Below, piece by piece: positions 45,168 to 53,033 of a DNA stretch of 64,000 bases (position 1 is its first letter; each line of letters starts with the position of its first letter). The position numbers were made by a program, and so were the translations under genes. The notes below the pieces were generated by a model. The model saw only the letters and a list, made by a program, of their open reading frames with translations. It did not search any database and was not told where the DNA came from. The stretch comes from CAZOOM01 sp964460795 (GTDB lineage Bacteria > Omnitrophota > Omnitrophia > Omnitrophales > Aquincolibacteriaceae). The DNA lies in assembly GCA_964460795.1 (NCBI GenBank), contig CAYWRU010000011.1:8577-72576 (forward strand), written 5' to 3'.

Positions 45168-47839
45168 TATTTTTCCAACAACCTATTGACCATGTTATAA
45201 GGAACCTTTTTGTTTTCTCGTCCGATATGAAAAATTTGGACCGGCTGGACATGATTTTTTAAATCCTTTAGATTCTCTATCAATTGCCCCGTGGATTCTT
45301 TTCTCGGCTGATTATCCTGTGATAGAGAACCTATGATTTCCCTTGCCAGGTATTTCCCAACAAAAACGTGGAGGGCCCGCAATTTAGTACAGGCTCTGCA
45401 TATTTCCCCACCCCGCATGATAAGTTCAGGATCATCGATTAATTTTCCCAAGATCAGTATTAATCGCGCCAACGAAAGCGGGGCGATGATATCTTCATCA
45501 AACCAGCGCTTGACCGTGGGCAGCTTTTCAGAAAATCCTTCTCTGTTTAAAAGCTCCGTGATTTGTTCGTCGCTAAAATTATTTTTTTCTTTCAATCTTT
45601 GCAATGCATTTTTCCAAAGCGCGGCTTTCTCTTTCAGCCCAGGATGTTGCCCCTCCGCAATATCGACGACAACTTCGAACAAATCCCTTCTTTCATCTTT
45701 TAGAAAAAGTAGCTCATCACCACACACAAGAGAATCGATCCCTTTAACCGTAACGCTTCTTGAGGCCCTGTCGAGAACCTTTGCTTTATATCTTTCAGTA
45801 AAAAAACCACAGTAATCGTCATCAAATACGACATAGACCGCATCAACGGGGCCGCGATCCATTTGCCCGGGCGCTATCGGAATCTCGCCTTTCAACCATA
45901 ATTTATCAATTAAATCCTTTAAAGTTTCTTCCCTTTCGGTTTGATCCGAAATTCTTCTTGGTTCCGATCCGTTTTGAGAACCGAACAATTGGCCGTATTC
46001 GGTCACTGAAATACCGAGAAGCTTCGCTTTTTGTTCAATGGGGCTAAAACGAGAGGCTGAAGTCATTCTTCTATTTTCCGCAATCGCTAGATTGTCCTCT
46101 TCAATCTCGTAAAGTAGGTATATTTGACGGGGGGAAATAGGTCTATCAAGTAAGGGGGCGTGAGAGTTTCCGAACCAACCGCTAAAAATCAAATTCGGGG
46201 CGTAGGAAACACTTCGCAAATCGGATAATGATAAAAAACGGTTATTCCCCCGATTTTTTCCGTAGAGTTTCTCGGCTTTCTCTGCATCCCCTGTGCGCCT
46301 TACGATTACAGAAGTCCCTTGGTTCGCGGCAATATAGTCTTTAAGAAGGCGGCACTTCGCATTTCCGACTGTACGAAAACTCAATTCTAACGCATCAACA
46401 TTCTGTTGAATCTGATCAATCGTTAATCGAGTATCAGAATCAAATATATTGCGACTTACAATATCGCACAGCTCATGGATCGCTTTCGCATCAGCGGGAT
46501 ACCTTTCGTTCTCTTTTCCGTTCGCAGGAATGCCGACGTTGTAAAAAGGTGACAAAATTTCATTGCGAAACCTATATACCCGAAGGATCAAATCTGATAT
46601 AGCCTCCCCATAAACTGGATTTTCCGAGTGCCTTCGTAAATGCAAAAGGGCTTTTGTGAGATGCCGCATACATTTCCTCACCCCGGCATCCGGGTAAGGG
46701 ATCTTTATAATGCTCCGTTCAAGCGATACCGTGTTTGATAACATGTTTCTCTGAATCAAAAACGGATCATCCGCCGTTATTTTCGTTTCGCCTGCATCTG
46801 GCTTATGATTGCAAAGGGTCTTTACCGACGGCGAATCCCATACCCACATCGCAAAGCCGATTTCTTTTATTTTTTCAAGTAGTTCGTCCTCGATTTGAGA
46901 CGAAAGCAACAATATTTTGTTGTTAAGATGCGGCATTTCCAGCAATTGCTTTAGTTCCCAAATCCGAGAAACCAGCTTTGATTCACCGTCGACAATAAGG
47001 GTGTCTATGTTTAAGTTACTCCTGATAACCTCCATGGCGATGCTTAAATCGGAGACAACGCGAATCATGGGGGGCCGGCTGTCTCTAATTGGTAAGATTC
47101 TGGATTCTTTTTGAGGATTGCTTTGAACAACAACCGGAACCGCTCGGCAAAAATCTTCGATAATGGCTTCTTTGCCGACTGTTTCGGGCTCGCATCGGAC
47201 AATCAGATTCTTCAATTGTTCTACGTAATCCTTTTTTTGAGTCACTACCACTATAGAAGTCTTCGGACATAACTCTTTAGCATCAATTCGATAAAGCGTA
47301 GAAAATAAGGGGTGGCCCACCGTAGGTATAGCTGGTTTACCGGTAAATGATCGTTCTTTTCGTGCAGAGCCAGAATAAAGTTGAATTCTGCCTTTTAATC
47401 TGTCAACAGGCATTCGATTCATGCAGCCGCCATGTTTACCTTTTCCTTTTTCCAAAAAAGACATCTCTCTTTTTTCGCGATTAAAATCAACAAACCTGAC
47501 TAATTTTCCATCTACCAAAAATAGCTGGTCTCTTTGAAGTTGATTTAGTATTTCTGCGGAAGGATCGCAATAATCTTCTTCGTAAGTGCATAACGTCGCC
47601 ACTAAAACGGCCCAATGCAAAACAGCGCTTCCGTAAGGATGAATCAATGCAATGTTATCCTGAGTCTCATCAATGACACACTTGGCGACAAATGCCGCGT
47701 TGAGTCGCTCAAAGTCAGAAGGTCGGAGAGTCTCATTTCGTCGTGAAACTCCAAGCCGAATCCGATTAAACCATTCGGGGATATCCTTTGACGATTTAAT
47801 TTTTGCCAATAACTCTTCAACGATGTCTATCAAGCGCAA
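45167..47839 (-). CDS. DrmE-like protein of DISARM-type system
   Basis: 890 aa, TTG start after GGGGA. No canonical nuclease or helicase motifs are visible. The chain has IALIHPYGSAVLHWAVLVAT near the start, an Asp-rich strand NIDTLIVDGESKL, NNKILLLSSQIEDELL, and a degenerate Rossmann-like C-terminal half (AVYVVFDDDYCGFFTERY). Size, position upstream of drmA and lack of known domains fit DrmE, the signature protein of class 2 DISARM; this assignment rests mainly on context. First gene of the five-gene operon, with a promoter at 47936-47964. The next gene begins in its stop codon (TAATG). Confidence 0.55.
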   Translation of the reverse strand: MRLIDIVEELLAKIKSSKDIPEWFNRIRLGVSRRNETLRPSDFERLNAAFVAKCVIDETQDNIALIHPYGSAVLHWAVLVATLCTYEEDYCDPSAEILNQLQRDQLFLVDGKLVRFVDFNREKREMSFLEKGKGKHGGCMNRMPVDRLKGRIQLYSGSARKERSFTGKPAIPTVGHPLFSTLYRIDAKELCPKTSIVVVTQKKDYVEQLKNLIVRCEPETVGKEAIIEDFCRAVPVVVQSNPQKESRILPIRDSRPPMIRVVSDLSIAMEVIRSNLNIDTLIVDGESKLVSRIWELKQLLEMPHLNNKILLLSSQIEDELLEKIKEIGFAMWVWDSPSVKTLCNHKPDAGETKITADDPFLIQRNMLSNTVSLERSIIKIPYPDAGVRKCMRHLTKALLHLRRHSENPVYGEAISDLILRVYRFRNEILSPFYNVGIPANGKENERYPADAKAIHELCDIVSRNIFDSDTRLTIDQIQQNVDALELSFRTVGNAKCRLLKDYIAANQGTSVIVRRTGDAEKAEKLYGKNRGNNRFLSLSDLRSVSYAPNLIFSGWFGNSHAPLLDRPISPRQIYLLYEIEEDNLAIAENRRMTSASRFSPIEQKAKLLGISVTEYGQLFGSQNGSEPRRISDQTEREETLKDLIDKLWLKGEIPIAPGQMDRGPVDAVYVVFDDDYCGFFTERYKAKVLDRASRSVTVKGIDSLVCGDELLFLKDERRDLFEVVVDIAEGQHPGLKEKAALWKNALQRLKEKNNFSDEQITELLNREGFSEKLPTVKRWFDEDIIAPLSLARLILILGKLIDDPELIMRGGEICRACTKLRALHVFVGKYLAREIIGSLSQDNQPRKESTGQLIENLKDLKNHVQPVQIFHIGRENKKVPYNMVNRLLEK

Positions 47840-47876
47840 ATTCCCCAGGGAAAGAAATTTTTATGGTCTCATCCGT

Positions 47877-47899
47877 AAAAAAAGCGGGCAAATGCCCGC
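47877..47899 (-). terminator. Intrinsic terminator in the leader of the DISARM-like operon
   Basis: On the minus strand GCGGGC-ATTT-GCCCGC (47884-47899) is followed by seven T. It lies between the promoter at 47936-47964 and the drmE start at 47839, so it could end upstream transcripts or act as an attenuator. Confidence 0.8.
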
Positions 47900-47935
47900 T
47901 AATTTGGTAAAGGAAACGTAAAGTAAGCATGAGGA

Positions 47936-47964
47936 ATTATACCTGCGCCGACAGGTTAGTTCAA
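47936..47964 (-). promoter_or_regulatory. Sigma-70 promoter upstream of the DISARM-like operon
   Basis: Minus strand TTGAAC (47959-47964), exactly 17 nt, then TATAAT (47936-47941). The predicted start is near 47929, about 30 nt before the terminator hairpin. A short leader ORF (MLTLRFLYQIS...) begins at the ATG near 47928-47930 and runs through the hairpin. Confidence 0.65.
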
Positions 47965-47998
47965 AGCAAAAGGGCAAGCTATGGCTTACAAGTGGAAC

Positions 47999-48107
47999 CT
48001 ATTTGCTCGCACTCAAATCAATCTTTCCGACAGCCTTTTTTAGGTCTTCGCCAGTGATGTAGAGGTAGCGTTCGGTGGGTTCGGAGTTGCGGGGATGACT
48101 TATCTGA
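47999..48107 (-). pseudogene. C-terminal remnant of a XerC/D-like integrase
   Basis: Translation gives SHPRNSEPTERYLYITGEDL then KKAVGKIDLS and a stop, matching the end of the intact recombinase at 58789 (SHRNLRTTERYLHITGEDLK, TAVGKIDL). It holds the nucleophile Tyr but the rest of the gene is gone, replaced immediately upstream by the PIN-domain gene. This marks an old recombination breakpoint next to the DISARM operon. Nucleotide identity to the intact copy is only moderate, so it came from a relative rather than from a recent duplication. Confidence 0.75.
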
Positions 48108-48644
48108 CTACGCCTTGAATCCGTAAATAAAGTCGGTATCCCCCTGCTGCGTACAATCACTGCGAAATTTTTCGGTGAATTGCAAATCTAATTTCTTTGT
48201 CAGCCCGATTTTCTTTAGCATGACTTCGAACGATAGGCCCTTATCGCCAATATTAAATCTTCCGAGGGTTTTGTAGATGATGTTGTCAGAGGAAACTATT
48301 AGGTAAGAATCTTGGTTTTTAAAAAGAAAAGTGAGTGACGCGAGCTCGCCGGGATGAATTCGATCATAGTAAGATTTATCAGTCTTACCTATAAAATGCT
48401 TTACGTCCTCAAGAGAAACGCTCTCCACTTTGATCTTACCCGCCGTGACCCAAGGGGTTAAATCAATACGGTGCTGCTCCCCTTTTTCATCCTCGTAAAA
48501 AGACGCTTCTTGAACGACATCGCTTAAAAGCGTGACTTGATATTTGGCGACCAATAATTCCCAAACGTTTAATTCAAACGCCTCGATGACAATATTTGCA
48601 TCAAGAATTATGAGTGGAGGGAAGTGCGATTGGGTCGGGGTCAT
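48108..48644 (-). CDS. PIN-like domain protein (putative toxin/nuclease)
   Basis: 178 aa. FPPLIILDANIVIEAFELNV supplies the first PIN acidic residue (D-A-N), then TLLSDVVQEASFY, a central acidic/aromatic stretch, HPGELASLTFLF (E) and SYLIVSSDNIIYKTL (SSD). The order D...E...D matches PIN ribonucleases. The gene overlaps the upstream XRE-ImmA gene by 44 nt, a strongly coupled pair resembling toxin-antitoxin modules or ImmA/IrrE-linked immunity pairs. Longer than standard VapC (~130 aa). RNA cleavage is inferred only. Confidence 0.65.
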   Translation of the reverse strand: MTPTQSHFPPLIILDANIVIEAFELNVWELLVAKYQVTLLSDVVQEASFYEDEKGEQHRIDLTPWVTAGKIKVESVSLEDVKHFIGKTDKSYYDRIHPGELASLTFLFKNQDSYLIVSSDNIIYKTLGRFNIGDKGLSFEVMLKKIGLTKKLDLQFTEKFRSDCTQQGDTDFIYGFKA

Positions 48645-49707
48645 GGGAGGACAAAATCTCGGTAATGTTTTTTCGTGATAATTTGTCGTATTGCAAATAC
48701 TTCAAAAGTCGATTTGCCGAGATCTCGCCCGATCTCAATGCCTGTTGAGCTAAATATTTATAGCGTTCAGGATAGTGCGCCGCTTGGGCATCTTCTCTTG
48801 GCTCTTTATATTTCTGTATTTGACGCAATATTACCGTCACCTGATCATCAGAAATATTGTAAAGAAATTTAACTTGCAGCGTTAGGGCCTCGAGCGATAC
48901 ATCAAATTTTCTTGCGATATCGTCGAATTTTGCTATGGAGATTTTCCCATCAGTGCTTTGCGCTAACTTTACGGCTTCCCGAAGTTTTTGTTCGGGCATT
49001 AATAAGCAACCAGCAAAATGATTGGCCAATTTTTCGTCATGAGGTTCCCGTGTATTCTCGGCAACATTTTTGCGAACCTTCCAAGTTAGCAAATGGTAAA
49101 GTTCATGAGCTAAATCAAAATTTCTTCGCCATTTCTTATTATTGAAATTAAGATAAATGGCCGCACCGCACATATCGCCATAGGTGCAAGCTGCTACCCC
49201 TTTGTTTTCTAAATCTAAATGAAATATTTTAACATCATATTCTTCTTCGAGGACCTTTCGAAGTGTTAGGCCTGGATAATCTCCCAGCGTCATCGTTTTG
49301 ATCATCTGAGCTGCAAGCATTTCTGCTTCTTGAAAATTTTTTATGGGTTCTGCAACTAACAAAGATTTAAATGAATTGGGCGTATAATTATTTGTCCATT
49401 CCTCAAGATTGGTATAAAAGCGGCACAGTTCTCTGAATTCTGCTTCTAAAGTCTCTCGAATGGGGGATTCTGGCTGGTGTCTCCAAAGCACAGCCATTTC
49501 GCTCTGCAATTCTTCTTCCTCAAGAAAGGTGGATAGTGGCATACGATAAAAATCAGCCATCAACTGAAGCTGATTCAAATTAGGCAAACGTTTCCCGTTT
49601 TCAAATTCGCTTAGCGCCGATGCGGCTATACCAATTTCTTGGGCAACTTTTTCTTGGGTGAAGCTGAATTTCTGACGAAGGTCTGTCAGGCGCTTTCCGA
49701 TGTCCAC
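48601..49707 (-). CDS. XRE regulator with ImmA/IrrE metallopeptidase domain
   Basis: 368 aa, GTG start with AAGGAG upstream. Residues ~1-65: XRE helix-turn-helix (QKFSFTQEKVAQEIGIAASA). Residues ~150-260: COG2856/ImmA-IrrE domain with WRRNFDLAHELYHLLTW (H-E-x-x-H zinc site) and DEKLANHFAGCLLMPEQKL (third ligand Glu region, typical A-N-x-F-A). These proteins repress their own operon and cleave repressors or partners on signal. Coupled with the PIN protein downstream, it likely acts as antitoxin or switch. It ends about 0.7 kb upstream of the DISARM promoter. Confidence 0.82.
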   Translation of the reverse strand: MDIGKRLTDLRQKFSFTQEKVAQEIGIAASALSEFENGKRLPNLNQLQLMADFYRMPLSTFLEEEELQSEMAVLWRHQPESPIRETLEAEFRELCRFYTNLEEWTNNYTPNSFKSLLVAEPIKNFQEAEMLAAQMIKTMTLGDYPGLTLRKVLEEEYDVKIFHLDLENKGVAACTYGDMCGAAIYLNFNNKKWRRNFDLAHELYHLLTWKVRKNVAENTREPHDEKLANHFAGCLLMPEQKLREAVKLAQSTDGKISIAKFDDIARKFDVSLEALTLQVKFLYNISDDQVTVILRQIQKYKEPREDAQAAHYPERYKYLAQQALRSGEISANRLLKYLQYDKLSRKNITEILSSHDPDPIALPSTHNS

Positions 49708-49825
49708 GGGAGGCTCCTTTTCTGAATTCCTGAAGAAAATATAACAGATTTTCCAATGTTTTACAAAGTTTTCTTCTATATTATCGAACTTTGTTTGATA
49801 AACTGTAGCTAACCTCTGGGCTAAT

Positions 49826-50542
49826 CTATTGTTCCGATGGTTGACTTTGAAGCTGAAATTCGAGGGTGAAGGCTGTGCCCGAGCCGGGAGAACTGGCCAC
49901 TGAGATTTTGCCGCTGTTCTGGGTCACGAGGTCTCGGACAATGGAAAGACCGAGTCCGTTCCCTTCTTCGGGAGTTTTGGTGGTGACAAAAGGAGAGAAG
50001 ATTCTTTCGATCATTGATTCAGGAATGCCCGGACCTGTATCAGCCAATGTCAGAATCGCGCACGGAACTTGATCGCTCGAGTATCCATATTCTGCACGAA
50101 AAATAATCTTCCCCGATTTTTCAATGGCTTGCAGCGCGTTATTTGCCAGGTTGTAGAGAATTTCACTGAGATCCCGCTGTCTGCAAACCACTTCGGGAAA
50201 ATCTTTTGGGATGCGGGTTACAATTTCAAGTGCTCCAAACGTGAATTTCCACGGAAGGTTTGTCCTGGCTCGTTTCCATGCATCATTCACGGACGCACAA
50301 ATCGCGGCAGAAAAAACGGGGCGATCTCCCTCGCTGACACAAGCATTCAAGATCCGAATCCGGCGCGTCACATGCAACGCTTCTTCTGCTTTTGTAAATG
50401 CCGTCTTCAAGGCTGTTTCAGCGTGTTCAAGTCTTCGGACAGGATCTTCAAACTTCCCCTCTTCTGCCAACAAAAGGTGTGATTCCGCCATTCCTTTGAT
50501 TGAATAAAGCATACTGACGACATTGTGTCCTGGGATTTCCAT
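49826..50542 (-). CDS. Soluble sensor-less histidine kinase
   Basis: 238 aa. HNVVSMLYSIKGMAESHLLL at the very start is a compact dimerisation/phosphoacceptor helix (His near residue 6). The HATPase domain follows: YNLANNALQAIEKSG (N box), LTLADTGPGIPESM (G1), SPFVTTKTPEEGNGLGLSIV (F and G2 boxes) and GSGTAFTLEF. No transmembrane or sensor domain, so input must come from a partner, perhaps the protein encoded 2 nt upstream. It could phosphorylate the receivers encoded at 52.6-53.8 kb. Divergent from the XRE-cupin gene together with its partner. Confidence 0.82.
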   Translation of the reverse strand: MEIPGHNVVSMLYSIKGMAESHLLLAEEGKFEDPVRRLEHAETALKTAFTKAEEALHVTRRIRILNACVSEGDRPVFSAAICASVNDAWKRARTNLPWKFTFGALEIVTRIPKDFPEVVCRQRDLSEILYNLANNALQAIEKSGKIIFRAEYGYSSDQVPCAILTLADTGPGIPESMIERIFSPFVTTKTPEEGNGLGLSIVRDLVTQNSGKISVASSPGSGTAFTLEFQLQSQPSEQ

Positions 50543-50544
50543 GG

Positions 50545-51081
50545 TTAGATTAACAACTCCTTCCTCTGAAGGGTAAAACCCGCCACAACAGGAAACGTTC
50601 GCTCAAAACCGCTTCTCACCTTTTGAGTCCATGTCACTTCCGGAGGTCTCTTGGATAGAACAACCGCATGTATTTTTTCATAATCAGCATCCGTGAAACA
50701 ATCGCCGCGTCCTGCAAACCAATCCGCTAATTGATTAAGCGTCTTCCACTCGTCATGAATGAAAAAAAGCCAGGATTCGTAGTCATTGGGTTTTGTTCTT
50801 GCCAGCCTTTCGGCCAATTGAATTACAACCTTACGCTGCCTCGACTTCTCCATATCCAACACGAAAAGTAGCCCAAATAAATGATTCTGAATCTTCTGCG
50901 CCTTATCACCCTCGATCAACTTGGGTTTCTTATGAAGGATGGCATAGACCACCATCATGAAATACCAAAGCGCATGACGAGCATAGTGGCATTCCTGCTC
51001 CCATGTTTCAGTCTCAGCACGAACCACCTGATCTCTGGCTTCCGCTTCAACCGTTTTCACCTGCTCTAGGATTGTTTTCAT
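50545..51081 (-). CDS. Helical protein of unknown function paired with histidine kinase
   Basis: 178 aa, AAGGAG upstream. Mostly helical: VEAEARDQVVRAETETWEQE, then the aromatic stretch HYARHALWYFMMVVYAIL (amphipathic or membrane-touching), and a C-terminal region with ESWLFFIHDEWKTLNQLADW. No known domain is recognised. The 2-nt gap to the kinase gene implies co-translation; it may provide the sensory input the kinase lacks. Conserved Trp/His positions could bind a ligand, but this is speculative. Confidence 0.65.
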   Translation of the reverse strand: MKTILEQVKTVEAEARDQVVRAETETWEQECHYARHALWYFMMVVYAILHKKPKLIEGDKAQKIQNHLFGLLFVLDMEKSRQRKVVIQLAERLARTKPNDYESWLFFIHDEWKTLNQLADWFAGRGDCFTDADYEKIHAVVLSKRPPEVTWTQKVRSGFERTFPVVAGFTLQRKELLI

Positions 51082-51238
51082 GTTGTTTTTTTCGCTCCTT
51101 TTCTCTCACTTCTAGGATAACCATAACACCGGGATTTTCTCTCTACAAGAGCCTGCGGAAAGATAGTTTTTGATAATACTTTGACGATTTTTGACAACCT
51201 TTCTAACCCCAGCTATTCTTTAAATTAAGAGGGAGTTT

Positions 51239-51298
51239 ATGAGCAAATACACTAAGTCCGATCCACTGAAAATATTTTTGACCGCAGGGGGCCTATGA
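51239..51298 (+). CDS. 19-aa leader peptide coupled to XRE-cupin regulator
   Basis: ATG at 51239 has GAGGGAG 4-5 nt upstream. The ORF encodes MSKYTKSDPLKIFLTAGGL and its TGA overlaps the ATG of the regulator (ATGA). The regulator itself has only a weak ribosome site, so translation probably depends on this leader. Confidence 0.5.
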   Translation: MSKYTKSDPLKIFLTAGGL

Positions 51299-52638
51299 GT
51301 TATTCAGCCCTCTTTTCCAGATATGAAAAGATGTTTCCCGAGATTCCCAAAAGACGCCCTCGAGTTGGTGCCGTAATCAAAGAAATCCGTGTGAATCAAG
51401 GCATTAGACAAATCGACTTTGCTAAAGAAACAGGGATCAACTGGTCGACTTTGAAATCCATTGAAAACGATCACCAAAAAGCGACGACAGTCGAGACCTT
51501 GGACCAATGCGCGAAACGTCTTAAAGTTCCGCTCGATGAAATCATTCGCTTAGGTCGTGAAAAAGATCCTGCCAATTGTTTTGTCATCCGCCACAAACAA
51601 GTTTCCAGAATCCCCGGACTCCGGACCCGTAAGAAGACTCCGCTTCCGTGGCATTATGCAAAAACATTTATTTATCAGGATGTCGAAATCGCACCGATCT
51701 CTCCTCCGCTTCAAACCCCCAAGGATTTTTTCTTTTGCAGAATTCGAATGAGGCCCGGAACCGGATTCACTCATCTCACGCTCCCCTACGACCAGACCGT
51801 AACACTTTTTATCAATCAAGGGTTCAATCTTGAAATCAGCTGCAAGACTTCCCATTACAGCAACAAGGGCCACACGCAAACCATCAACACCAACCAAGGC
51901 CTTGCCTTCAACGGACGGCTAATTCACAGCATTCAAAATAAAGACTCCAAAGAAGAAGCTGTCTTTTATTTGGTCACTCGACTCAATCCTTCAGCGGTAA
52001 TCTTCAAGCCAATCGATGACGCTCAGCCGCTTTCCATTGATATTGCAAAAGGAATTGAGATGTTAAGAAAACACTGCTCGCCCAGCCCAAGCCGCTTGCT
52101 TTCTTTACGCCAACTTGCAGAACTGACAGAAACCATGACGCATGAGCAAATTTCTAAACTGATGCGGGTCAAAAAAGGCTCATCGGTCATTTATTGGGAA
52201 AAGATCGAAGAATTATTGGCGGGTGCTCACGTGAGCATGGATGACTTCCTAAATTGGTGTCAGAAAAAACCCGAATCGCTCTTTTCGCTTCTTTCTGCCC
52301 GTAATCGCACCATGATTGATCAGAACACCTATCACGGCGTCAAAATCTATTCAACAACACCCCCGCAAACCGATAACGAGTTCTTCTGCGGTGAATTGCT
52401 TTTGGAAGGTCAGAAAAGTATGGGGGCCAAGGCATGGGAGCGAAAAGATTCGGCTATGATCGGAGTATTTGTCGAAGAAGGCGATCTTGAAATTGCAGTC
52501 GGGAAAAGTCGAAGCGCTCTGACGCTGACCAAAGGCGAGAGTGTTTATTTTGATGCAAGCCTCGGATATGTAATCCGTAACCCACGCCCGATCCAGGCCA
52601 AGGCGTTCATGGCCTCATACCCGGGAATCCAGATCTAA
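51295..52638 (+). CDS. XRE-cupin transcriptional regulator with two cupin-like halves
   Basis: 447 aa. Residues ~22-75: XRE helix-turn-helix (IKEIRVNQGIRQIDFAKETG, INWSTLKSIENDHQKATTVE). Residues ~135-230: cupin-like beta region (GTGFTHLTLPYDQTVTLFIN, GLAFNGRLIHSIQNKD). Residues ~360-445: second cupin-like region (FFCGELLLEGQKSMGAKAWE, GVFVEEGDLEIAVGK, TKGESVYFDASLGYVIRNPR). XRE-cupin proteins sense small ligands and control metabolic or stress genes. Longer than the usual 180-200 aa single-cupin form. Its stop overlaps that of the convergent receiver gene. Confidence 0.75.
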   Translation: MSYSALFSRYEKMFPEIPKRRPRVGAVIKEIRVNQGIRQIDFAKETGINWSTLKSIENDHQKATTVETLDQCAKRLKVPLDEIIRLGREKDPANCFVIRHKQVSRIPGLRTRKKTPLPWHYAKTFIYQDVEIAPISPPLQTPKDFFFCRIRMRPGTGFTHLTLPYDQTVTLFINQGFNLEISCKTSHYSNKGHTQTINTNQGLAFNGRLIHSIQNKDSKEEAVFYLVTRLNPSAVIFKPIDDAQPLSIDIAKGIEMLRKHCSPSPSRLLSLRQLAELTETMTHEQISKLMRVKKGSSVIYWEKIEELLAGAHVSMDDFLNWCQKKPESLFSLLSARNRTMIDQNTYHGVKIYSTTPPQTDNEFFCGELLLEGQKSMGAKAWERKDSAMIGVFVEEGDLEIAVGKSRSALTLTKGESVYFDASLGYVIRNPRPIQAKAFMASYPGIQI

Positions 52639-53033
52639 ACTGCACCTTCGGTGATATGAAGAAACCGTCTGACAGTTTTGCCTAGTCTATGGGGATGAAT
52701 CCCCATGGGCTTTTCAAGAATCCCATCAACTGAATTCATTATTCCTTCTTTATCGAATAACTTCTCGAGGGATTCTTTCGGTACTCCCGAACACACAAGG
52801 ATCTTCGGCTTGGGATCGATGCCGTTCAAAAACCGAATCAGCTGAACGCCTGTCACTTCGCCTTCCATCCGAATATCCACGATGGCAAGGTCGCAAGATT
52901 TTGATTTGATTTCTTCGATCCCTGCAGCGCCGGAGTTCGCAGTCCTAACATCGAAGCCTTCAAAGGTAAGTGAATCACTGACGACCGAACGAATATCATC
53001 TTCATCATCCACAATCAAAATGGAATGAGGCAT
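52635..53033 (-). CDS. Single-domain response regulator (CheY-like)
   Basis: 132 aa. SILIVDDEDDIRSVVSDSLT (acidic pocket), CDLAIVDIRMEGEVTGVQLI (phosphoacceptor Asp), KILVCSGVPKE (Ser/Thr site) and ILEKPM (Lys) form a complete receiver with no output domain. It is last in the six-gene signalling operon; its start overlaps the stop of the double-receiver gene. It probably acts as a phospho-sink or protein-interaction output. Confidence 0.85.
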   Translation of the reverse strand: MPHSILIVDDEDDIRSVVSDSLTFEGFDVRTANSGAAGIEEIKSKSCDLAIVDIRMEGEVTGVQLIRFLNGIDPKPKILVCSGVPKESLEKLFDKEGIMNSVDGILEKPMGIHPHRLGKTVRRFLHITEGAV

